A stretch of 51,107 nt of DNA from UBA5794 sp965368815 (GTDB taxonomy: Bacteria > Actinomycetota > Acidimicrobiia > Spongiisociales > UBA5794): positions 1 through 51,107 of the forward strand of contig CBDUOH010000004.1 of the NCBI GenBank assembly GCA_965368815.1. The letters run 5' to 3'. Each line of letters opens with the position of its first letter. Position 1 is the stretch's first letter. Under the pieces are notes generated by a model. The model was given only the letters and a program-made list of their open reading frames with translations. It did no database searches and had not been told where the DNA came from. Shown here piece by piece: positions 16,687-24,078 of the stretch. The translations under genes and the position numbers were made by a program.

Positions 16687-16741
16687 CGTTCCGTGGGTCC
16701 GAGTACCACGTTTTCGTGGTCGTACAACCCCGGGTACGCGG
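16687..16741. repeat. 55-bp intergenic repeat, copy 1
   Basis: Matches 22191-22245 at 53 of 55 positions, with no gaps and in the same orientation. It contains the hairpin ACCACG-TTTT-CGTGGT (16705-16720) and a competing outer pairing between TCCGAGTACC (16698-16707) and GGTACGCGGA (16733-16742; nine of ten pairs). Like copy 2, it lies between two convergent genes, just after one stop and before the other, so a bidirectional terminator or a small mobile repeat family is likely. Confidence 0.85.
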
Positions 16742-16743
16742 AT

Positions 16744-17307
16744 TCAGTCGGTTGCGGCAGCTTGTTGCGTGCTGCGGCGGGGTCTCGGCCCTCGGCTTCC
16801 GATGATTCTGACAATGGTCAGGAGGAAGACCGATGTCACGGCGATGGTGTACGTGGCGATGGCCGCGGGGTGACTTGTGTCCGTTCCCGCGAGCACACCA
16901 TGACCGGTGCCGGCCAGGAACACCCCGAACGACAAGTAGTGCAGGTTGCGCCACCGTGTCTGACCGATCCACTTCTTGACGTAGAAGGTCAGCGACACCA
17001 CCGCCATCGTCCAGAAGCTGACGATGCCGAAGGTGACGGCGAGTGGTTCCCACGTGCTGAGGCCAGGAATCAGTATGTCGAACCACGAGAACCCGATGAA
17101 CTCATCCATCGAGAGGGCGACGATGTGAACGACTGTCGCAAGCAACGCCGCGAGGCCGAGCGATTCGTGGAGCCATTGGAGACCCTTCGCCTTGACCGCG
17201 CGGCCGAACGCCTTGCTTGAGATCATGAGACCCCACAGCATCGACGCAGAGAGCAGGCCGTAGGCGACGAACCCGGATCCCCGGATGATGTACCACGTCA
17301 GATTCAT
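16744..17307 (-). CDS. ferric-reductase-like haem membrane protein
   Basis: A 187-residue protein from ATG 17307 with five or six membrane helices. Two pairs of histidines occur at haem-binding spacing: H(x13)H in LHESLGLAALLATVVHIV and H(x12)H in NLHYLSFGVFLAGTGHGV, the arrangement of the ferric reductase-like transmembrane domain, which stacks two b-haems across the membrane. No FAD/NADPH domain is attached, so electrons must come from or go to partner proteins. It overlaps the apbE stop by four bases and is the last gene of the cluster. Confidence 0.8.
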   Translation of the reverse strand: MNLTWYIIRGSGFVAYGLLSASMLWGLMISSKAFGRAVKAKGLQWLHESLGLAALLATVVHIVALSMDEFIGFSWFDILIPGLSTWEPLAVTFGIVSFWTMAVVSLTFYVKKWIGQTRWRNLHYLSFGVFLAGTGHGVLAGTDTSHPAAIATYTIAVTSVFLLTIVRIIGSRGPRPRRSTQQAAATD

Positions 17308-18143
17308 GATGCCTTCGCCTCCGTGGTGCCATAGACACTGCCGTCGTGCCAGATCACGACCGCACCACGGATCCATTCCTGGCGGTCGGCCCACGCCAGC
17401 CCGTCGGCACCGATCAGGGCGACGGCTTTTGCACCGGCTTCCGCCTCGGCCGCTGTGTCGGCGACGACCGTTGCACTCAGTATTGGTGTGGACGCCGGGG
17501 CCATGGTTCGCGGGTCGATGAGATGGTGCGCCTTGACTGGTCCGGCGTTCCACGTCCGGCGTGTGATCGAGCTTGTCGCGAGGGCACCGGCTCCTACCGC
17601 GACCGATGCTGCGACGGTGTCGTCGTCGTCGACGACCTCCACGACAAGCGATGGTTCACGGGATCGCAGATCGCCACCAGCGGACGCAATGATCGCGGCA
17701 CCCGCCTCGACGACCTGATCGGCGGTCCAACCCTTTGCGATACCGCCGAGATCGAAGATCGTGCCCCGAGCGCGGCGGAGGACGTTGCCATCGACCGTCC
17801 ACGATGGTGCAGCAGTCGGATCGGGGATGTCGGGGAGGTCCGTCATGTCGACGAACGTGGTGCGGTATCCCCACGAAACCACTGCGCCACCGACACCGAC
17901 ATCAACGAGACCATCTGTGCGGTCACGGATCTCCGATGCGAGGACAAGGACGGCAGCGAGCTCGTCCGAGACCGTGATCCGACGGTCCGTGCTCCGGTTG
18001 ATGATTGAGAGTTCGCTGTCGGCGATGAACCGACTGAATCGTTGTTCATACGCGCCGAACATCTGACGCGCGCGTCGATCATTGCCATCGGACGTGTGAA
18101 CGGCCACGGTGGTACCCATGGCACGGAACGACGTTCGGATCAT
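17304..18143 (-). CDS. apbE: FAD:protein FMN transferase (ApbE family)
   Basis: A 279-residue protein with the ApbE motifs: RAMGTTVAV near the N-terminus, IFDLGGIAKGWTADQV, SAGGDLRSREP and HHLIDPRT. ApbE attaches FMN through a phosphoester bond to a Thr or Ser of an outward-facing target. There is no signal peptide or lipobox; the catalytic domain begins almost at residue 1, so it may act inside the cell or need another export route. Its usual FMN-binding target domain and the [ST]GA[ST] target motif were not seen in the neighbouring proteins. Co-transcription with the haem membrane protein suggests a flavin-to-haem electron path. Confidence 0.9.
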   Translation of the reverse strand: MIRTSFRAMGTTVAVHTSDGNDRRARQMFGAYEQRFSRFIADSELSIINRSTDRRITVSDELAAVLVLASEIRDRTDGLVDVGVGGAVVSWGYRTTFVDMTDLPDIPDPTAAPSWTVDGNVLRRARGTIFDLGGIAKGWTADQVVEAGAAIIASAGGDLRSREPSLVVEVVDDDDTVAASVAVGAGALATSSITRRTWNAGPVKAHHLIDPRTMAPASTPILSATVVADTAAEAEAGAKAVALIGADGLAWADRQEWIRGAVVIWHDGSVYGTTEAKAS

Positions 18144-18484
18144 GAGCCTGAGCTCCGTTCGCGGACGACTGGGGCTGTCGGCGCCGATGGAGCCGAAGCA
18201 GGGCCCTGCACCGTGACGGTCTGCACGATGACCTTCGGTTCGGGTCGTTCGACCGGCGTGTAGCGCAGGACGACGATGCCCGATTCGGGCAGCGTAGGTG
18301 CGGCAGCCGGTGCGTCCACCAGGATGGTGGTCGTTGTGGGGGCGGGTTCGCCGACCGGTACCTCAGGCTCGACGCCGGGAGTCGCATTTGCCAATGCGAC
18401 GGCTGCGGTGCCCCAGGTCACCGACGCCGCAGTCCACGCGGCGATTCCCGCGACCCTGCTCGGTGAGAGACGTCGGGATGCCAT
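18140..18484 (-). CDS. small Pro/Thr-rich membrane-anchored protein
   Basis: A 114-residue protein: a basic N-terminus (MASRRLSPSR), one hydrophobic signal-anchor (about residues 11-33), then a Pro/Val/Thr-rich outer part including EPAPTTTTILVDAPAAAP and a strand-like segment SGIVVLRYTPVERPEPKVIV. No family was recognised. Its start shares one base with the upstream stop and its end overlaps apbE, so it belongs to the same operon. It could be a surface stalk or partner for the flavin/haem proteins; this is inferred from position only. Confidence 0.7.
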   Translation of the reverse strand: MASRRLSPSRVAGIAAWTAASVTWGTAAVALANATPGVEPEVPVGEPAPTTTTILVDAPAAAPTLPESGIVVLRYTPVERPEPKVIVQTVTVQGPASAPSAPTAPVVRERSSGS

Positions 18485-18828
18485 CAGTCGCCACCTTCTT
18501 CTCGAATCACCAGGATGACGCCTGCGTCGCTCAATACCCGCACCACCGCGGGATCGAGTTCAGCCTGTTCATCGGGTGTCAGAGACTGCGCATACCCCGT
18601 GTTGCCAAGCGCCTCAGCAACGGCATCGTCAAGGGTGCCGACCGACGGCAACTGCGAGGGCTCCGTGATGGGCGTTGTGATGGGAGCCGCGACCTCGGCG
18701 GCCGACGGTGGCAGGATCTCGGAACCCGCCACCGCCGTAGCCGAAGCCGTCTGGCCCACCGAAACAAGCACGATCGCTGCGGCGCCTGTTGCGACGCTGC
18801 CTGCGAGTGCTGATACCCAACGCATCAT
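18484..18828 (-). CDS. small membrane-anchored protein of unknown function
   Basis: A 114-residue protein beginning MMRWVSALAGS, with a hydrophobic segment (about residues 5-30) that may be a signal peptide (TASATA) or anchor. The rest has a Pro/Thr linker (APITTPITEPS) and a predicted helical domain, VGTLDDAVAEALGNTGYAQS through LTPDEQAELDPAVVRVL, ending in VILVIREEGGD. No family recognised. It starts inside the stop of the Asp/Glu/His-rich gene and ends on the start of the next, so it is translationally coupled to both. Confidence 0.7.
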   Translation of the reverse strand: MMRWVSALAGSVATGAAAIVLVSVGQTASATAVAGSEILPPSAAEVAAPITTPITEPSQLPSVGTLDDAVAEALGNTGYAQSLTPDEQAELDPAVVRVLSDAGVILVIREEGGD

Positions 18829-19391
18829 CCCTCGTGGTCCTCGTCTTCGTGATCCTCGTCTTCGTGGTCTTCGTGATCCTCGTCGTCGTCGTCTTCGTGG
18901 TCTTCGTGATCCTCGTCGTCGTCGTGGTCTCCGTAGTCGTCGTCGTCGTGGTCCTCGTACTCGTCGTCGGCGATGGTCGTGCCGGGCGACGAACCCGAGC
19001 TGGTCCGGGTGACGACGCGAACGACATCGTCGGGCACGGGCGGGCCGGCGACGGTCATGCCGTTGGCCGCACAAACCTCGCGCAACGCGTCGAGAGCGGC
19101 GGCCTCGATCTCGGAGATCGATTGATCCTGCTCTTTCTCGATGAGATCCTCAGCACCGTCCGTGCATGCCTCGTCGATGGCCTCGCCTCCATCGACAGTC
19201 GTCGTCGTGGTGTCGATCGCTGTCGTAGTGGTCGACGTTGTCGTCGTGATCTCCTCAGCCAACACCGCGGGCGGGCGGGTGGTCGCCACGATGGCGACCG
19301 CAGCGATGGCGGTCGCCGGTACGAGGAGCAAGCCTGTGAGCACGGCTCCTGAGATACCGAGCCCTGCTCGACCTGTCTTGTTCTCGGACAT
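18825..19391 (-). CDS. membrane-anchored protein with Asp/Glu/His-rich tail
   Basis: A 188-residue protein from ATG 19391, with AGGAGG nearby upstream. Order: a polar N-terminus, one membrane helix (about 12-40), a Thr-rich linker (EITTTTSTTTTAIDTTTTT), a short helical domain with two cysteines (DEACTDGAEDL and LREVCAANG), then a tail of about 45 residues made almost only of Asp, Glu and His in short repeats such as EDHEDHEDDDD. The tail could bind divalent cations. It is first in the run that leads to apbE and the haem protein. A direct-repeat operator lies 50-67 bases upstream of the start. Confidence 0.75.
   Translation of the reverse strand: MSENKTGRAGLGISGAVLTGLLLVPATAIAAVAIVATTRPPAVLAEEITTTTSTTTTAIDTTTTTVDGGEAIDEACTDGAEDLIEKEQDQSISEIEAAALDALREVCAANGMTVAGPPVPDDVVRVVTRTSSGSSPGTTIADDEYEDHDDDDYGDHDDDEDHEDHEDDDDEDHEDHEDEDHEDEDHEG
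18832..18970. repeat. low-complexity tandem codon repeats encoding the Asp/Glu/His tail
   Basis: Interleaved short repeats of GTCCTCGTCTTCGTG-like units (plus strand) encode the acidic/His tail. Such tracts change length easily by slippage, so this tail may vary between strains. Confidence 0.8.
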
Positions 19392-19440
19392 GGAATCCTC
19401 CTGATTCGGGATCTGTTCCCGCCACGATGCGGCAGTGTGC

Positions 19441-19458
19441 GTTAACGGCGCGGTAAAC
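19441..19458 (-). promoter_or_regulatory. direct-repeat operator upstream of the Asp/Glu/His-rich gene
   Basis: On the reverse strand it reads GTTTACCGCGCCGTTAAC. It matches 21522-21539 (GTTTAGCGCTCGGTTAAC) in the pattern GTTTANCGCNCNGTTAAC. Two half-sites about 12 bases apart are typical for OmpR/PhoB-type response regulators, and the regulator gene lies next to both sites. Confidence 0.65.
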
Positions 19459-19487
19459 GAAGCCAAACCGTGCGGAAACTCTGAGAA

Positions 19488-20777
19488 TCAGCGGTCGTCG
19501 ACGTCGAGGCGTATGACGATGGCAGCTCCGTCAAGGAGGATCGATTGACCGATCGCGATCGTACCGCCGTTGTTCTCGACCGTTCTGCGCACGATGTCGA
19601 GGCCAAGACCCGTCGAATCGCCGCGAGAGGTTCCCCGTTCCACCGCCGTAGTGTCGGTGAATCCGGGTCCTGCGTCCTCAACCACCAGAACCGCCGACGT
19701 GCCTTCCCGTTCCAGGGTCACGGCGAACGGGGTTCCTTCGGGTGTGTGCGAAAGGACGTTCTCGATGAGGGCGTCGATCACCGCTTCGGTGTCGACAAGC
19801 GGGATCGGAACAGGCATGGGTTCTTCGGAGATGTTTGTGGACACGCGTCGCTGCTGGTCCGAGGCAAGCGGTTCCCAGAAGGCGAGCCGATCTCGGAGGA
19901 CGGCTGCAATGTCCGATCCTTGCAGTTCCTCTCGTCTGACCGGTCGACGCGCCTCCCTGATGATGAAGTCGGTGGTCCGTTGGAGGTCGTCCATGTCCGC
20001 AGACAACCTGTCTTTCTGGCGTCCTTCGTCCAGGCCTTCGATGCTGAGTCTCGCTGCTGTGAGCGGGGTGCGAAGTCGATGGGCGAGATCCGCCACCGAT
20101 TCGCGCTCCTGCTGGAGGAGTCGCCCTATCTGATCGGCGAGCCGGTTGAACTCTCTGCCCACTTCTTCGACTTCGGAAGGGCCGCTCGGCTCGACCCTTG
20201 CCCCGAGTTCACCGTGTCCGAGTCGATTCGCCACGGCCGCAAGGGCGTTGACCGGTTGCACCATCGATCGGCCGAGTCGATCTGCGACCCAGGCAGCGAT
20301 CACGACGAGGGCGAATCCGAGCGCAGCAAGGATCGCCCAGCTACGCATCACGCCCTCTCGCATGACCGAGTCCGGAACGAATGCCCGAACCACAGCGGTG
20401 GAGCCGTCTGTCATCAGGACAGGGACATACACCGCAATGCCGCCTTCGGTCGGAGCGAGGAACGATGTGCCCGCGGTGGCAAGCGTCAGGTCCTCATTCG
20501 GCGGGATGTCGGCGCCGATCACCGCTCCGTCGGGGAGTATGACCGACCCCCTCACGTCCTCGATTCGTTCCTCACCCACTGTGGCGATCGCGTCCTCGAG
20601 TGTTCCTGAAACCGTGAGGACCGAGAGTATGCGAGCGAGCGTCTCGGCGTCCCGTTCGCCCTCCGACAGGGCGGAGTCCCGTGCCAGGTCCGACACCAGG
20701 ATGAAGAGCGGTACGAGGAACGCAACGACGACCATTGAGGTGACAGCCACAGAAACGAGGATCAGTCGGCGTCTCAC
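19488..20777 (-). CDS. membrane sensor histidine kinase
   Basis: A 429-residue protein from GTG 20777, which overlaps the regulator stop. Order: membrane helix 1 (about 4-29), an outer sensor domain (about 30-145), membrane helix 2 (about 148-170), HAMP (DRLGRSMVQPVNAL onwards), the HisKA phosphoacceptor in ADLAHRLRTPLTAARL, and a HATPase domain with ENVLSHTPEG (N box), VEDAGPGF (G1) and STGLGLDIVRR (G2). The N box has LSHTPEG where LxHxPxG is typical. It is the partner of the response regulator just upstream. The signal is unknown. Confidence 0.93.
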   Translation of the reverse strand: MRRRLILVSVAVTSMVVVAFLVPLFILVSDLARDSALSEGERDAETLARILSVLTVSGTLEDAIATVGEERIEDVRGSVILPDGAVIGADIPPNEDLTLATAGTSFLAPTEGGIAVYVPVLMTDGSTAVVRAFVPDSVMREGVMRSWAILAALGFALVVIAAWVADRLGRSMVQPVNALAAVANRLGHGELGARVEPSGPSEVEEVGREFNRLADQIGRLLQQERESVADLAHRLRTPLTAARLSIEGLDEGRQKDRLSADMDDLQRTTDFIIREARRPVRREELQGSDIAAVLRDRLAFWEPLASDQQRRVSTNISEEPMPVPIPLVDTEAVIDALIENVLSHTPEGTPFAVTLEREGTSAVLVVEDAGPGFTDTTAVERGTSRGDSTGLGLDIVRRTVENNGGTIAIGQSILLDGAAIVIRLDVDDR

Positions 20778-21457
20778 TGGGTCGGATCGACGAGCCGAAC
20801 CCCGACTCCTCGCTTGGTGTGGAGATAGACCGGCTCGGCTGCCGTTTCGCCGAGGGCCTTGCGAAGCCACGAGACGTGCACATCCACCGTCTTGTCGGCA
20901 CCTCCGTAGGGCTGGTGCCACACCTGGGCGAGTATTTCGCGCTTGCTGCACATCTTGCCCGGCCGGCTTGCGAGGTAGGCGAGGAGATCGAATGCCCGAG
21001 CGGTGACATCGAGGGGTTCTCCGGCAAGTGTCGCTTCGTGGGCGTCGAGGTCCACACGGAGATCACCGATCTCGATGATCTCGTCCGGTGTGTGATCTGA
21101 TGCGCGTCGCATCACCGCGCGTATGCGGGCGGCGAGATGATCGGCCGAATACGGTTTCACGACGTAGTCGTCGGCGCCGGCGTCGAGAACTTTGATGATG
21201 TCCGGCTCGTCGTCTCGTGCCGTTGCGACGACAACCGGAATCGTGCTGACCGCTCGGATCATGCGCAGGGCCTCGGCTCCATCGAGGTCGGGAAGTCCGA
21301 GATCGAGGACGACCACGTCATGTTCGCCCGACACGGCGCGGTGGACGCCGTCCATGGCTGTCCCGACTGACTCGACGGTGTGACCTCGTTCAGCGAGTCT
21401 GGTTGCGAGTTCCTCGCGGATTCGCTGCTCGTCCTCGATGACCAGTATGGATGGCAT
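20774..21457 (-). CDS. OmpR/PhoB-type response regulator
   Basis: A 227-residue protein from ATG 21457 (MPSILVIEDEQ). The receiver has the acidic pocket IEDEQ, the phosphorylation site VVVLDLGLPDLDG, and the switch lysine in YVVKPYSADHL; the C-terminal winged helix is complete (VTARAFDLLAYLASRPGKM to TKRGVGVRLVDP). An in-frame start at 21490 would add 11 residues that no relative needs. It is transcribed with the kinase. A half-site GTTAAC (21470-21475) lies just before the start, and full sites lie before the flanking genes, so it probably controls them. Confidence 0.95.
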   Translation of the reverse strand: MPSILVIEDEQRIREELATRLAERGHTVESVGTAMDGVHRAVSGEHDVVVLDLGLPDLDGAEALRMIRAVSTIPVVVATARDDEPDIIKVLDAGADDYVVKPYSADHLAARIRAVMRRASDHTPDEIIEIGDLRVDLDAHEATLAGEPLDVTARAFDLLAYLASRPGKMCSKREILAQVWHQPYGGADKTVDVHVSWLRKALGETAAEPVYLHTKRGVGVRLVDPTQ

Positions 21458-21521
21458 GTCGGGATCAACGTTAACGCCGGACCCGCGCACGCATCCGCTC
21501 GTTATGCGATCAATGACCGGG

Positions 21522-21539
21522 GTTTAGCGCTCGGTTAAC
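21522..21539 (+). promoter_or_regulatory. direct-repeat operator upstream of the Ser/Thr-rich protein gene
   Basis: GTTTAGCGCTCGGTTAAC, 33 bases before ATG 21573, matches the site at 19441-19458 at 14 of 18 positions. It lies in the divergent region between the response regulator and this gene. A single half-site GTTAAC (21470-21475) is on the regulator side. Confidence 0.65.
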
Positions 21540-21572
21540 CCAGTAGCCATGGAATCGGGGAGACTTGGACAC

Positions 21573-22151
21573 ATGAGAACAGCTGGCATTCGATTCTTCG
21601 CCGCGTGGCTCGGTGCCACGCTTGTGGCTGTCGTGGTGGCCGCCGCCGCCGTCGGGTCGGTGCGGTCACAGCTGACCGACACGCCGACCCCACTCGGGGC
21701 GTCCGCTTCCGCAACGTTCCCGACCGAGAACACCACGCCGAGCACCTCGTCTGCTGATGGTGCTGGGGCCGATCCCGCAAGTACCACGACCACCACGGAC
21801 GCGGGCGCCGGGGGTTCGGCGACCTCCACCTCGACGTCGGTGCCGCCGAATTCGGCCACGTCCTCGACCTCAACGACCACGCCACCAACGTCGTCGACGC
21901 AGGCTCAGAGCTACTCGAGAACGTTCGAGACACCCGGTGGCTCGGTTCGTGTCGTCGTCGACGGATCCGATGTTTCCTTCGGGGGCGCGGTTCCGAAGAC
22001 CGGCTGGCGTGTGGAACTCAAGGAATCCGGACCCCAAGAGGTCAAGGTCGAGTTCGAACAAAACGAGGGCAGCGGCAAGATCGAGTTCGCCGCGAAGGTG
22101 GAGCACGGTGAACTCGTGACGGAGATCTCATCGGAAGACCACGACGACTGA
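21573..22151 (+). CDS. Ser/Thr-rich membrane-anchored surface protein
   Basis: A 192-residue protein. ATG 21573 is preferred over 21549 because GGGGAGA lies nine bases upstream. A membrane anchor (about residues 8-30) is followed by a Ser/Thr/Pro-rich stalk of about 80 residues, then a compact domain of about 75 residues rich in strands (TFETPGGSVRVVVDGSDV, WRVELKESGPQEVKVEFE, KIEFAAKVEHGELVTEI) and an acidic end SSEDHDD. No family recognised. It is divergent from the two-component genes and shares their operator type, so it is likely part of the same regulon. Copy 2 of the 55-bp repeat follows. Confidence 0.7.
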   Translation: MRTAGIRFFAAWLGATLVAVVVAAAAVGSVRSQLTDTPTPLGASASATFPTENTTPSTSSADGAGADPASTTTTTDAGAGGSATSTSTSVPPNSATSSTSTTTPPTSSTQAQSYSRTFETPGGSVRVVVDGSDVSFGGAVPKTGWRVELKESGPQEVKVEFEQNEGSGKIEFAAKVEHGELVTEISSEDHDD

Positions 22152-22190
22152 GCCGGACCGTCCCGACGACAACGCAATCCGCCTCTCCCG

Positions 22191-22245
22191 CGTTCTGTGG
22201 GCCCGAGTACCACGTTTTCGTGGTCGTACAACCCCGGGTACGCGG
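22191..22245. repeat. 55-bp intergenic repeat, copy 2
   Basis: Near-identical to 16687-16741, with two substitutions. It again separates convergent genes: the surface-protein stop (22151) and the cbiO stop (22264). The same TTTT-loop hairpin and outer pairing are conserved, and the similarity drops at once after base 22245. Confidence 0.85.
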
Positions 22246-22263
22246 TTTCGGGCAATCGGTCAA

Positions 22264-22995
22264 TCAGATTCGGACGCCTTTGGGCAAGCCCAGGCGGTGG
22301 GTTGTGAGGAGGTCGGTGTCGCGCAGGATGGTTGCGGTCGAACCGTCTGCCACCACACGTCCGGCGTCCAGAATGAGGGCCCGGTCGCACACCTCGTTTG
22401 CGTAGAGCAGGTCGTGGGTCACGATGAGTTGTGTCACGTCGAGTCCGTCCAGGATCGTCGTCAGTTCCGACCGCGACGCGGGATCGAGGTTGGCGGTCGG
22501 TTCGTCGAGCACGATGATGTCGGGTTCCATCGCGAGCACGCCGGCGATTGCGACACGACGCTTCTGACCGAACGAGAGGTGGTTCGGTGGACGGTCGGCA
22601 AGGTCAAGGACGCCCACCGCGTCCATCGCTGCGTCGGTACGCTCCTTCAGCGCCTGACCCTCGAGCCCGAGATTCCGGGGTCCGAATTCGACGTCGGTGC
22701 GCACGGTGGTCATGAACAGCTGGTCGTCGGGATCCTGGAAGACGATGCCGACCCTGCGCCTGATGTCCATGACCGAGGTGTTGTCGAGCTCTATCCCTGA
22801 GACGACGACGCTCCCTGTCTGGGGCATGTGGATTCCGTTCATGTGGAGTATGAGGGTCGTCTTGCCCGCGCCGTTCGGGCCGAGCACAGCGACGCGCTCA
22901 CCCGCATGGATGTGAAGCGAAACGTCGTTCAGTGCCGCCGTGCCGTCGGGGTATCGATACGACAGATCGTCGATGGCGATCACCGGTGTGCTCAT
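22264..22995 (-). CDS. cbiO: ECF transporter ATPase CbiO/NikO
   Basis: A 243-residue ABC ATPase from ATG 22995. Walker A GPNGAGKTT, Q-loop VFQDPDDQLF, signature LSFGQKRR and Walker B IIVLDEP are all intact; QDPDDQLF is typical of energy-coupling factor ATPases. It powers cobalt or nickel uptake with the upstream CbiQ, PDGLE and CbiM genes. It is the last gene of the operon and overlaps cbiQ by four bases. Which metal is carried cannot be read from this subunit. Confidence 0.93.
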   Translation of the reverse strand: MSTPVIAIDDLSYRYPDGTAALNDVSLHIHAGERVAVLGPNGAGKTTLILHMNGIHMPQTGSVVVSGIELDNTSVMDIRRRVGIVFQDPDDQLFMTTVRTDVEFGPRNLGLEGQALKERTDAAMDAVGVLDLADRPPNHLSFGQKRRVAIAGVLAMEPDIIVLDEPTANLDPASRSELTTILDGLDVTQLIVTHDLLYANEVCDRALILDAGRVVADGSTATILRDTDLLTTHRLGLPKGVRI

Positions 22996-23759
22996 GCCGT
23001 CACCTGGGCCGCCATCGCTATCGCCCACACGGCAGCGATGAGGGCGATTCCGAGGATCCACTCTGCAGTGGGCGTCGCGGGAATGGCGGACGTCGGCATC
23101 GTCCCGGTGTATCCACGTGACCGCATGGCCAGGTAGACCCGTTCGCCCCGTTCATATGTCCGTACGAACATCACACCGAGCGTTCGCGCGATGGGCCCCA
23201 CCTGGGCGATCCATCTCGCATCGTGACCCCGCGATGTCATGGCAGTCCGCATCCTCGACCAATCGGACAGGATCACGTCGATGTATCGCACCATGAATCC
23301 AGCGATAGACGTCACGATCGACGGCATCCGGAGTCCGTCGAGTCCGACGAGGATCTCGGGAACCTGGGTCGTTGCACCGAGGATCACCGCCACAGCGAGG
23401 CCGAGTGTCGCCTTCGCCAGGATGTTCCACGCATCCCAGAGACCCGGTTCCGACAACTGGATCCCCACGAATTCGAGTGTTGGGCCACCCCCGACCAACG
23501 GGAGGAGGACTGCGACGAGGAGGAACGGGACCTCGATCACCATGCGTCTTGCAGCAAACCGTGGCGTTATTCCCGCGATGGCCGACAGGCCGATCATGAG
23601 CCCCGCGTAGAGAGCGAACGCCCAGAACGCTTCGCGGGGTGTGAGCACGATGCCTATCACGATCAGGAACGAGCCCACGATCTTGACCTGGGGGGACAGC
23701 CGGTGGAGGGGTGAATGTCCGTGGGCGTAGAGCGCGTGGACGTGACTCGTTGCAGCCAT
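22992..23759 (-). CDS. cbiQ: ECF transporter coupling protein CbiQ/NikQ
   Basis: A 255-residue membrane protein with five to six helices. The two coupling motifs of T-components are present: MRTAMTSRGHD and LAMRSRGYTG (the A-R-G signatures that contact the ATPase). The N-terminus HSPLHRLSPQVKIVGSF is typical. It links the metal-binding CbiM to the CbiO dimer. The start is one base after the PDGLE gene stop. Confidence 0.92.
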   Translation of the reverse strand: MAATSHVHALYAHGHSPLHRLSPQVKIVGSFLIVIGIVLTPREAFWAFALYAGLMIGLSAIAGITPRFAARRMVIEVPFLLVAVLLPLVGGGPTLEFVGIQLSEPGLWDAWNILAKATLGLAVAVILGATTQVPEILVGLDGLRMPSIVTSIAGFMVRYIDVILSDWSRMRTAMTSRGHDARWIAQVGPIARTLGVMFVRTYERGERVYLAMRSRGYTGTMPTSAIPATPTAEWILGIALIAAVWAIAMAAQVTA

Positions 23760-23760
23760 G

Positions 23761-24078
23761 TCAGTCCGGCTGACCGGGTGGGGAGGTGTCGTTGGTCGGG
23801 TGCGACGGACGGCTCAGCACCTTGAACAACGCGAAGCCTCCGCCGAGCGTGACTGCGATTCCGACAAGCGCAGCAAGGGCTCTGCTCAACCCGTCGTTCC
23901 CGTAGTCAGCGAGTGGAGACGCGTCGAGCGTGTGGCCTTCAGCTGTATCAGCGAAGCCCTCTTGTTCTGCGACAAATTCGAGTCCGTCCGGCTCTGACGA
24001 TGCGAATTGGCTCACGACCAACCCGGTTGCAAGAATCACGAGGAGCGCCGCGACGCCGAGGACCGTGTTGCGGTTCAC
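23761..24078 (-). CDS. PDGLE-domain (CbiN/NikN-like) transporter subunit
   Basis: A 105-residue protein with two membrane helices (about 5-24 and 67-87) around an outer loop with the diagnostic SSEPDGLEFVAEQEGF and SPLADYG. This PDGLE domain replaces or resembles CbiN/NikN in many Ni/Co ECF systems and is needed for metal entry into the M subunit. It overlaps cbiM by four bases. The C-terminal tail is Pro/Ser-rich and probably disordered. Confidence 0.9.
   Translation of the reverse strand: MNRNTVLGVAALLVILATGLVVSQFASSEPDGLEFVAEQEGFADTAEGHTLDASPLADYGNDGLSRALAALVGIAVTLGGGFALFKVLSRPSHPTNDTSPPGQPD

Noticed and set aside
18832..18970. Short tandem repeats that could suggest a CRISPR or minisatellite.
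   Set aside because: No spacers; the repeats keep one reading frame and encode the acidic/His tail of a gene.
16682..22263. The 55-bp repeat translates in one reverse frame to a protein-like string in both copies.
   Set aside because: The frame has no start, ribosome site or conserved extension beyond the repeat; conservation is at the DNA level and fits a structured element.
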